A DNA stretch of 64,000 nucleotides from Verrucomicrobiia bacterium. Lineage in GTDB: Bacteria; Verrucomicrobiota; Verrucomicrobiia; Limisphaerales; JADLHS01. Under the pieces are notes generated by a model that did no database searches, was not told the DNA's origin, and saw only the letters and a list, made by a program, of their open reading frames with translations. Below, piece after piece: positions 10,027-17,306 of this stretch (within the stretch, counting starts at the first letter, position 1; every line of letters begins with the position of its first letter). The DNA lies in contig JAHCLO010000003.1 in NCBI GenBank assembly GCA_026125285.1, forward strand, positions 166,661 through 230,660. The letters are read 5' to 3'. The position numbers and the translations under genes are program-made.

Positions 10027-10150
10027 GGCAAATGTCTCCTGTAGCGAGTTCATCGTGAGGGGAGTAACGGCCGGACGCACAAGCCAGTCAAGCGGTTTTT
10101 CCGCGTCCGTGATTGACGCGGCCAAGCGAGTTGCTGTTACAGTTCACGGC

Positions 10151-12076
10151 ATGACGGCGACACTCACTTCCACCTTGGGATTCTGGATGTTGGCTTTGGT
10201 CACGGCCTGGCCGGCAACGATTGCGGCGTCAGCCGGCGGCCCATCCTCCGGCGCTTCACTCACGCTGGCGTTCGAGTCGCCGCACTGGTTGGCCATCGGC
10301 GGTTCGCATCTGCCGGGCGGGGAGATTCGCATCAATTACCTGGAAGCCTACTGCCGCGCGGGGTCAACCGATGCCGACTGGGTGCAGCACACCGTCGTTC
10401 CGCACCGCGCCGAGCTGATCGCGCTGAGTGAGGACCGCCGCAGCCTTCGACTGCGCGATACGCTGGCCGACGGGGTGGTCGTCGAGCACTCCATCACGGC
10501 GAAACCCGATGAAGTGGAATTCCAACTGCGCGCGCACAATCCCGGCCCGGCGCGCTCCGAGGCGCATTGGGCGCAGCCCTGCGTCCGGCTGGCCGCGTTC
10601 ACCGGCTTCGACGCGCAAGGTCCGAACCTCGATGATTACCTGCCCAAGTGTTTCCTCTTCTTAAATGGCAGGCTCACGCGGCTTTCGGAGGTGCGTCCGT
10701 GGGCGAAGGAGGCCCGTTACATTCCCGGCCAGGTGTGGGCCGCTCCCGGCGTGCCACGCACCGATGTGAACCCCCGTCCGCTGAGTGCGCTCCAGCCTGA
10801 CAACGCTCTGATCGGCGCGTTCAACCGAGATGAGAGTCTGATCTTTGCCACGGCGTGGGAGCCCTATCAGGAATTGTTCCAGGGAGTGGCCCGGTGTCTT
10901 CATTCCGACCTCCGCCTCGGCGGCCTGCAACCGGGTGAAACGAAACTGATTCGTGGCAGGGTTTATCTCGTGACCAACGACGTGCCGGCGCTGCTGGCGC
11001 GGTACGCCAGGGATTTTCCCGAACACCAGTCGAGCGGGACGCGCGCGGCCGCGACCGAGCCAACGCCTTCGACTCGGGCGGTGGCATTTTATTATCCCTG
11101 GTATGGCAATCCCGAGACCGATGGGCGTTACGCCAACTGGAATCACGCGGTCGCCGTGCGCAACGAACCGCCGCGCGCTTTCCCGGGCGGCGACGACATC
11201 GGCGCGAACTTCTATCCCGCGCTGGGATGCTACAGCGTCAATGATCCCAAGGTCCTTCGCGAACACGCGCGGCAGTTGCGGCAGGCGGGCGTGGGCGTGT
11301 TGTGCGCCAGTTGGTGGGGCAAAGACACCTTCACGGACCGCGCGTTGCCCGGCTTGTTCAAGCTCGCTGAGGAAACCGGCCTGAAAATCAATTTTCACCT
11401 CGAGCCGTTCCCGGGCCGCAACGCGCAGACCACCCGCGACGCCATCGGTTACCTGATCGGCAAGTTCGGGGACTCGCCTGCTCTTCATCGCCTGCCGGAA
11501 CGCGGCCATCGTCCAGTGTTCTTCGTATATGATTCCTACCTCACGCCCGCCACGAACTGGGCGACGATTCTCCAAAAGGATGGCGGACAGACTTTGCGCG
11601 GCACGGGCTGGGATGCGGTCGTGATCGGACTGTGGGTCAAGGAGAAGGAACAAGACTTCATGTTGCGGGGAGGGTTCGACGGTTTCTACACCTACTTTGC
11701 GACGGATGGGTTCACCTACGGCTCGACCCTCAAGAACTGGCCGAGGCTGGCGCAATGGGCGCGCGAACAGCAGATGCTCTTCGTGCCCTGCGTGGCACCC
11801 GGCTACATTGACACGCGCATCCGCCCGTGGAACAACGTCAACACCCGCGATCGCGAAGGGGGCGCGTATTACGACCGGATGTGGTCCGCGGCGCTCGGCG
11901 TTTCGCCGGAACTCGTGGGAATAACCTCGTTCAACGAATGGCATGAAGGCACACAGATCGAACCCGCCGCACCCAAACAAATTCCCGGCTTCACGTACCT
12001 CGATTACCAGCCTTTGCCACCGGATTACTATCTGGATCGGACGGCATTTTGGATCGGGAAGCTGAAGCACAAATGA
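10151..12076 (+). CDS. Secreted GH99 endo-alpha-mannosidase-like protein with long N-terminal domain
   Basis: A 641-residue exported protein. Residues 1-28 are a signal peptide. From about residue 310 it has a full GH99-type catalytic domain: VAFYYPWYGNPE at the first strand, GVLCASWWGKD, INFHLEPFPGRN, VFFVYDSY and finally SFNEWHEGTQIEPA. In characterised GH99 endo-alpha-1,2-mannosidases the two catalytic Glu are three residues apart, as E596 and E599 are here. The roughly 280 residues before the barrel (FESPHWLAIGGSHLPG... to EHQSSG) are not part of GH99; their beta-rich look (EFQLRAHNPGPARSEAHW) suggests a galactose-mutarotase-like or accessory sandwich domain, which is inference. The start is ATG 10151; the open frame extends to 9860 over the divergent neighbour. 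The likely target is an alpha-mannan or mannose-containing glycan. Confidence 0.88.
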   Translation: MTATLTSTLGFWMLALVTAWPATIAASAGGPSSGASLTLAFESPHWLAIGGSHLPGGEIRINYLEAYCRAGSTDADWVQHTVVPHRAELIALSEDRRSLRLRDTLADGVVVEHSITAKPDEVEFQLRAHNPGPARSEAHWAQPCVRLAAFTGFDAQGPNLDDYLPKCFLFLNGRLTRLSEVRPWAKEARYIPGQVWAAPGVPRTDVNPRPLSALQPDNALIGAFNRDESLIFATAWEPYQELFQGVARCLHSDLRLGGLQPGETKLIRGRVYLVTNDVPALLARYARDFPEHQSSGTRAAATEPTPSTRAVAFYYPWYGNPETDGRYANWNHAVAVRNEPPRAFPGGDDIGANFYPALGCYSVNDPKVLREHARQLRQAGVGVLCASWWGKDTFTDRALPGLFKLAEETGLKINFHLEPFPGRNAQTTRDAIGYLIGKFGDSPALHRLPERGHRPVFFVYDSYLTPATNWATILQKDGGQTLRGTGWDAVVIGLWVKEKEQDFMLRGGFDGFYTYFATDGFTYGSTLKNWPRLAQWAREQQMLFVPCVAPGYIDTRIRPWNNVNTRDREGGAYYDRMWSAALGVSPELVGITSFNEWHEGTQIEPAAPKQIPGFTYLDYQPLPPDYYLDRTAFWIGKLKHK

Positions 12077-12263
12077 CTTACGGCAACCTCGCCAGAACCT
12101 GAGCGTGGCGGTGTTGCAGGCCAGCCGCTGCCGGCAGGATGAACCTGCGACCGGCTTTCAGCGCAGTCGCGCTCCGCTTGAGGGAAAGAATGCGCGCGGT
12201 AATCTTCCTGAACCTCCTGGCCGGTAAAGGGGCGGTCTCTCCGCCTGGCTCCATCCTTCACGC

Positions 12264-12283
12264 AAGCGGGCTGCCCCGCTTTT
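12264..12283 (+). terminator. Candidate terminator hairpin
   Basis: A seven-base-pair stem AAGCGGG/CCCGCTT with a CTGC loop is followed by a short T run on the + strand. It lies 187 bases after the GH99 stop and immediately beside the stop of the convergent amidohydrolase, so it could end either transcript. Confidence 0.4.
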
Positions 12284-13749
12284 CATCTCGCCCAGTCGGC
12301 TTGCTGCAACGCTCGGGTCTTTTGCTCCAACTGAAACAACTGGCGGGCATTGCCGTGCAGGATGGGCGGCACCAACTCGATGGCTTCGTCCAGTGACAGC
12401 CAGCCTTCTCCCACCAGTTCCCACAACGCCTGCGCGATGCCACGCCGGGCTATGAGCGCGTGGCCGACCACCGGTTCGACCGGAATGTAATCGCCCCCAA
12501 ACGGAAACAGCTTGTTGGCGGGCGCGGTCAACAAATGCTTCTTGAAATAATCCTTGGCCGCCGTGGGGTTGATGATCCACGCCCAACAGAGGTCCACATG
12601 GGCGTTGCTGAAGTGCTTCGCCACGGCGAGCAGTTCTTCGTAGTACGGATAGCAAATGTGCATGAACACAAACTGCGCGTCCGGCCCCAGGCGACACAAC
12701 TCCGCCGCCGAACCGGCGTTGTTTCGCAGGCGCGCCAGCGGCATGTAATTCTGACCGGCGTAGTAACCCGTGTGTAGTTTCACCGGCAGCCGGTGTGACG
12801 TGGCTTGATCCACGGCGAACCAGAACAGGTGATCTTCGAGACGCTTGCGTTCCTCCGCGGTTACGGGATCCTTCTGCAGGACCTTCTGAAAAACGGGTTC
12901 CGCCTGCTCCGCCGGCACGCGCGCGTAGTCAATGTCGCGCCGATAAGCGTTCTGAGACTTTACCGCGACGGCGAAGCGCGCGTAACGGTCGAACCACCAG
13001 CCGATGACCCCATGCCAGTCCGCCAGGGACTTCACCCGAATCCCCGCGGGCCTGGCGTAGGTGTTGATCTCCGGCCCGGCGAACATACCCACGATGCTGA
13101 GGTCCTGCATCAACAGAGTTGGTTGCGCGGACTCCTTGAAAGGTTCGCCCGTCAAACAATTCACCTGACACGACTCGATCCGCGCCACGTTTTGCAGCAC
13201 TCGCGCATAGAATCCCTTGCGCCGCGTTTGCTCATAGCCGGTCTGTATGGCGCGGACAGTGGCCGACGAAAGCTCCGCCACGCCGTAAAGCTCGCGGATG
13301 GCCAGCCGGACGGCCTGGGCATAGCCGGTCTGCTTCACCGCCGGCCAGTGAGGCGCGAGCAAGTTCCACTTGTCCGCCGGGTCCACTTGTGCCGAGAGAA
13401 AGCGATCGTGATCCGCCTTCGACATGCCCGCCACGAGCAAATCCGAGTTGAGATAATGACTGAACAACATCGCCCAATCATCGCAGGGCACTCGTGGATG
13501 CGTCGCACCTTGGAGACGCTCGTGTTCCTCGATCAAGTGTTCGTGCGTATCCACCAGAGGGGTCGTGAAGACCACTTGCTCCAATCGTTCGCGGGCGTCG
13601 GCCGGGCGGGGTGGCGTTGGGGAGCTGGGAACTTCGGCTGCGGTTGCAGGCAACTCCACGCTGCCGAGGGCGAGGACGGAGGTACCCACGGTTCCAAAAC
13701 CTTGCAGCGCGGCGCGCCGGCTGATCTTGCGCTTGGGCCTGGCAGGCAT
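12283..13749 (-). CDS. Tat-exported amidohydrolase-family protein
   Basis: A 488-residue metal-dependent hydrolase of the amidohydrolase-2 type. The N-terminus MPARPKRKISRRAALQGFGT is a twin-arginine signal (RRAALQGFG), so the folded enzyme is probably exported by Tat. Metal-site features are the VDTHEHL strand-1 motif (H69 and H71), KLHTGYYAG, FVFMHICYPYYEE and the late FGGDYIPVEP with the final Asp. The C-terminal NARQLFQL resembles the GxNAxRLF ending common in the family. I chose ATG 13749 because it places RR close to the N-terminus; upstream starts at 13773 and 13800 are also open. Relatives include uronate isomerase and decarboxylating lactonases; the substrate is unknown. It converges on the GH99 gene. 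Confidence 0.8.
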   Translation of the reverse strand: MPARPKRKISRRAALQGFGTVGTSVLALGSVELPATAAEVPSSPTPPRPADARERLEQVVFTTPLVDTHEHLIEEHERLQGATHPRVPCDDWAMLFSHYLNSDLLVAGMSKADHDRFLSAQVDPADKWNLLAPHWPAVKQTGYAQAVRLAIRELYGVAELSSATVRAIQTGYEQTRRKGFYARVLQNVARIESCQVNCLTGEPFKESAQPTLLMQDLSIVGMFAGPEINTYARPAGIRVKSLADWHGVIGWWFDRYARFAVAVKSQNAYRRDIDYARVPAEQAEPVFQKVLQKDPVTAEERKRLEDHLFWFAVDQATSHRLPVKLHTGYYAGQNYMPLARLRNNAGSAAELCRLGPDAQFVFMHICYPYYEELLAVAKHFSNAHVDLCWAWIINPTAAKDYFKKHLLTAPANKLFPFGGDYIPVEPVVGHALIARRGIAQALWELVGEGWLSLDEAIELVPPILHGNARQLFQLEQKTRALQQADWAR

Positions 13750-14032
13750 GGGCGGATCATTGGTCAAAGCCATCCGGTTGGCAAACCCATAAGCCGGCAA
13801 CGGGAGTTGGGTTTGCGCTACTTGTCCCTCGTGATTTCAACGCCAGGCTTGGTTACAGGCGTGTCGAATGGCGTGGTCGGGGCAACAGGTGGAGCAGAAC
13901 AGAGCTATCTCGGACGGCGTGAGCAAGTCCAGATCGCCGCGGAGGTCAGTTGGGGTGGCGCATCGGCGCCCAACCGCTCGCGCAACCGCGCCGGGTAACG
14001 CGCGGCGGCGGCGGCGGGAAGGGGGAACGGCG

Positions 14033-14308
14033 TCACTGCGTTGGCGGGTTCTCCAATTCCTTCAGCATCTGCTCAACTGTGAAGAGCAAGCCAGGCACGC
14101 GCGTCTCCACCGATTGCCACAGCAAACCGTAATCAATCGCGTCGTAGCCGTGACTCACACGATCACGCATTCCGGCGATGCCGCGCCAGTCCACTTCCGG
14201 ATACCGCGCCGTCAGTTCCGGTGGCAGACGCTTCACGGCCTCGCCTAGAATTTCCATCACCCGTTCAAACGCCGCCCGCTTTTGCCAGTCGGTAAGGATT
14301 TCGGTCAA
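14033..14308 (-). CDS. hepT: HepT-like ribonuclease toxin, apparently N-terminally short
   Basis: A 91-residue HepT/DUF86 protein. The catalytic RX4HXY motif is present as R48-DRVS-H53-G-Y55 in GMRDRVSHGYDAIDY, and the preceding MEILGEAVKRLPPELTARYPEVDWRGIAG is family-typical. HepT proteins normally have about 25-35 more residues (a first helix) before the segment that begins here. The only start in frame is TTG at 14308; further upstream the frame meets a TGA next to the end of the antitoxin gene. Either the toxin is translated short, or a frameshift near 14310 has removed the first helix. It lies 56 bases downstream of the MNT gene on the same strand, the usual order for the pair. Confidence 0.75.
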   Translation of the reverse strand: MTEILTDWQKRAAFERVMEILGEAVKRLPPELTARYPEVDWRGIAGMRDRVSHGYDAIDYGLLWQSVETRVPGLLFTVEQMLKELENPPTQ

Positions 14309-14364
14309 AGTATTCTGGGCGCAAAGCTGCGTGCTCGGCCAGTTGTCGCAACGTCACCTTTGGA

Positions 14365-14676
14365 TCACGCCTGCTCATAAAGCGTGAACTGCTCGCGCAG
14401 AACCTCGTCACGAAAGTACTTGCTCAGGCTGTTCGGAGTATGCAGGTCCACCTTGCGTCCGATGATTGGCGCAAGGTCCTCGTGCCAGCCGAAGAACTCC
14501 CAGCCGGGCCGCGCCGTGGGCAGCAATTCCGCCAGCACATCCACGTCGCTGCGCGCCGGGTCGAAGTCATCCCGCAACACCGAACCAAACAGGCTCAACT
14601 TGCGGATGCCCCGCGCGCGGCAGAACTCCGCGATCTTCTCGCGGTCAATCTGGATGGGCAATTCGGCGATGCTCAT
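14365..14676 (-). CDS. mntA: MNT-domain nucleotidyltransferase antitoxin
   Basis: A 103-residue minimal nucleotidyltransferase with the GSx11DxD signature (G31-S32, D44, D46, in LFGSVLRDDFDPARSDVDV). In characterised MNT/HepT pairs this antitoxin AMPylates a tyrosine of HepT and so silences its RNase. The acidic pair needed for catalysis is intact. The start ATG 14676 begins MSIAELPIQIDREKIAEF; the frame is also open to 14700. The partner HepT follows downstream. The family length is normal. Such pairs are small mobile or defence-associated modules, consistent with its isolated position between unrelated metabolic genes. Confidence 0.85.
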   Translation of the reverse strand: MSIAELPIQIDREKIAEFCRARGIRKLSLFGSVLRDDFDPARSDVDVLAELLPTARPGWEFFGWHEDLAPIIGRKVDLHTPNSLSKYFRDEVLREQFTLYEQA

Positions 14677-15040
14677 GCGCAAAGTCTCGCCAAAAACCAA
14701 CTGTCCTGCAACTGTTCAATCCTGTTGGGCAACGTCGTGAGGCCGCGAGCTGTCAGCGGCTGGCCGGCGATGTCCTCGATGGTCTGCGTGGCGATGGGAC
14801 AGCCTTGTCAGCACGTTGCGGCTGCGAATGGAGGCACACACGCACTCGGCGGTCCGCGCTCCCTTCCTTGCGTCTTGGCGTCATGCGTTATTCGCTTCTG
14901 GTGTGGAGGTGCTTTGCTTGGCGACCACAGCATCTGCCGGCTTTACTTCGCGATTCAATCGTTCAACCGTTTCCGGCGTCTGCTGAAGCGTGAAGCCCAC
15001 GGTCAGCAAGACTGGTTGAATGTGAGTCCGTGAAGTGAGC
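14677..15040. other. 364-base stretch without a recognisable gene
   Basis: No frame here gives a protein I recognise. On the minus strand a short open frame ends in a TGA that overlaps the antitoxin ATG (ATGA arrangement), and its translation (TIEDIAGQPLTARGLTTLP...) looks protein-like, but it has no convincing start and is cut by an upstream stop. It may be the tail of a decayed gene. The last 50 bases are the upstream region of the GHL6-like gene. Confidence 0.35.
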
Positions 15041-17296
15041 ATGACTGCAAGATCATTCATCACAAGATTGAGTGCCGCGCTTGCGGCGATGCTGCTGCCG
15101 ATGGTGGCGGCTGGCGGCCCAGATCGAGCATGGTTCGAAGGCGTCCTCGTGGGCATCGAAACCGGCCCGACCGGCGCGCAGTTTGGTCACAGCGACACGA
15201 ACGATACGCGCTATTGCGCCCGCTTCGATGGGCGCGAGATCGTCCGCCAGGCGGTGGCCGCGCACAGCGAATATCTCGTGCTCTGGGTGCGCGACGGGGA
15301 TTACGCCTATTACGATTCGAAGCTGCTACCCAGGGCGCCGGGTCTCGGCGGTCGCGATCCGTTGCGCGAAGCGCTCGAGGAAGCCCGCCGCCACAACCTG
15401 CCGCTGATCGCGTATTGCGTGGTGCAGCAGGGCGGACATTTTCTCAAGGCGCATCCCGAATGGGAGATGCGCGGGAAGGACGGCCAGCCCCTCGGGCGAT
15501 TCTGTTACAATTCCGGTTACCTGGAGGCGATGAAGCAAATCCTGGCCGAGCAACTGGCCCACGGCATTGACGGTTTCCACATGGACATGATGGATCAGGG
15601 CTTCGGCCCACCCTACGGTTGCTGGTGCGACACTTGCCGCACACTCTTCGAGCAGGAGTTTGGCCAGCCGATGCCCAAGGGCGTCGCCTGGGATGCAGCT
15701 TGGGACTTCATGCTGGAATTCCGTTACCGCAGCAGTGAACGCTTCGAGCAGGCGCTTTACCGCCACATCAAATCCATCAATTCGCGCGCCACGGTGGATT
15801 ACAATTATCACGGCAACCCGCCGTTCAGTTTCGAGGTCGGGCAGCGTCCGGTCCAGCACGCGGGCAACGGGGATTTCATCACCGGCGAAACCGGCGTGTG
15901 GGGCTTCAGCCCCCTGACGGTGGGATTGAACGCGCAATTCTACCGGGCCGCCGTGCCCCATCAACGCGTGCAGGTGGCGATGCAACGCGGTGTGCGGATG
16001 TATCACGATCAAACGACGCGCCCGCTCCACGATCTCCGCTGGGAATTGCTGACCCTGCTGTCGCACGGCGCGTTCGTCACGGTGGTGGACAAGACCGCTT
16101 TCGATGGCTGGCTGGATTCCGTGGCTTACGAGCGCATCGGCGCGGCTTTCAAGGACGCGCAAGCCCGGCGCGCTCACTTTGGTCAGAAACCCGTGGCGGA
16201 GGTCGGAATCTACTTCAGCAGCCGCACGCGGGATTGGATGGGCCGCGAACAGCCGGCGAAGTATTTCCAGAGTTTCCAGGGCGCACACAAGGCGTTGGTC
16301 TATGAACATATTCCATGGGGCGTGGTGCTGGACGAAAACCTGACGCTGGAATCGCTGAACCGGTTTCCCATCGTGCTGTTGCCGAACGCGGCGATTCTTT
16401 CGGACCGCGAAGTGGCGTTGCTGCGGACTTACGTGGAAGGTGGCGGCAAGCTCATCATCACGGGTCAGAGCGGGCAGTTTGATCGCTTGGGCCGGCCGCT
16501 CACGGAATCCGCGTTGAGCGAGTTGATGGGCGCGAAGGTGAAGGGCCGGTTGGAGTCGTTGGACAATTGGGTGAAATTCCCGGCCAACGAAGTCCCGGGA
16601 AGTGGAACAGCTCCTTCCTTCGCAACCGTGTCCACGAAGCTGCCGGCTGGGAAGGTGTCGAACTCGGCTGAGGCTTTTCACCGCGGTAGCCCCGCCGAGT
16701 GGCCCTTCCTGGTCAAAGGCCCGGCTTCGATTTACGAGCCGACCACCGCAATAGGCGTCGGTGAGTTACTGAAACCCCACCGCACCACGCGCCAGCTTGA
16801 AGGCAAGGAAGGTACGGAATGGCCGATGAGCGCCGACAGCCCGGTCGGCCCGGCGATCCTGCTCAACCACGTCGGCATGGGTACGGTGTTGACCTTTGCC
16901 TGTTCACCGGACTTCGCCACCGCCAGCGAGCATCACATCGTCGAGGCCCGCAAACTGATCGCCAACGCTGTCCGCTTTCTCAGTCCGACGCCGCGAATTC
17001 GCATCCACGCACCGACCACGGTGGAAGCGGTGGTCACGGATGATCCGGCGACGCGGACGCTGCGCGTGCATCTGCTCGGCTACAACTCGCCTCCCCAGAC
17101 CACGCCCGCGAAGGACCGGCCTTTCGTGCTGCCCGGCCTGATCGAAGACTTGCCGCGCTATAAGGCCACGCTCGAACTGGGTCGTGATCTCAAGAGCGCG
17201 AAAACTTTCAACAGGTCCACCAAAGTCCAGCGCCGCGGAAGGGTCGTTAATCTGGAGGTTGAGGACATTCACGAAGTGGTGATCTTGAAGTACTGA
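15041..17296 (+). CDS. Secreted putative glycosidase (GHL6-like barrel plus beta-galactosidase trimerisation-like domain)
   Basis: A 751-residue exported protein, signal peptide MTARSFITRLSAALAAMLLPMVAAG. The N-terminal barrel has features of the hypothetical glycosyl hydrolase 6 and alpha-fucosidase-like groups: LVLWVRDGDYAYYDSKL, HNLPLIAYCVVQQGGHFLKAHPEWEMRGKDG, YLEAMKQILAEQL, IDGFHMDMMDQGFGPPYGCWCDTC and HGNPPFSFE. From about residue 385 an amidotransferase/trimerisation-like domain follows (VAEVGIYFSS, VLLPNAAILSDREVALLRTYVEGGGKLIITGQSG, VLTFACSPDFATASEHHIVEARKLIANAVRFL), as in GH42 beta-galactosidases. The acidic residues in HMDMMD are plausible catalytic candidates. The start is ATG 15041; a GTG six bases upstream is less likely. 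The next gene starts 10 bases after the stop. The activity is unproven. Confidence 0.75.
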   Translation: MTARSFITRLSAALAAMLLPMVAAGGPDRAWFEGVLVGIETGPTGAQFGHSDTNDTRYCARFDGREIVRQAVAAHSEYLVLWVRDGDYAYYDSKLLPRAPGLGGRDPLREALEEARRHNLPLIAYCVVQQGGHFLKAHPEWEMRGKDGQPLGRFCYNSGYLEAMKQILAEQLAHGIDGFHMDMMDQGFGPPYGCWCDTCRTLFEQEFGQPMPKGVAWDAAWDFMLEFRYRSSERFEQALYRHIKSINSRATVDYNYHGNPPFSFEVGQRPVQHAGNGDFITGETGVWGFSPLTVGLNAQFYRAAVPHQRVQVAMQRGVRMYHDQTTRPLHDLRWELLTLLSHGAFVTVVDKTAFDGWLDSVAYERIGAAFKDAQARRAHFGQKPVAEVGIYFSSRTRDWMGREQPAKYFQSFQGAHKALVYEHIPWGVVLDENLTLESLNRFPIVLLPNAAILSDREVALLRTYVEGGGKLIITGQSGQFDRLGRPLTESALSELMGAKVKGRLESLDNWVKFPANEVPGSGTAPSFATVSTKLPAGKVSNSAEAFHRGSPAEWPFLVKGPASIYEPTTAIGVGELLKPHRTTRQLEGKEGTEWPMSADSPVGPAILLNHVGMGTVLTFACSPDFATASEHHIVEARKLIANAVRFLSPTPRIRIHAPTTVEAVVTDDPATRTLRVHLLGYNSPPQTTPAKDRPFVLPGLIEDLPRYKATLELGRDLKSAKTFNRSTKVQRRGRVVNLEVEDIHEVVILKY

Positions 17297-17306
17297 CTGC
17301 TCTCAA

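Noticed and set aside
10060..10150. TTGACG followed by a possible -10 between the GH172 and GH99 genes
   Set aside because: The -10 matches only two of six consensus bases at an acceptable spacing; too weak to call.
12805..13998. A 397-codon ORF opposite the amidohydrolase gene
   Set aside because: Antisense shadow of the amidohydrolase reading frame in GC-rich DNA; its protein has no domain.
13801..14032. Protein-like minus-strand fragment (DLDLLTPSEIALFCSTCCPDHAI) upstream of the amidohydrolase
   Set aside because: No start codon or continuous frame, and no recognisable family; may be decayed sequence but cannot be supported.
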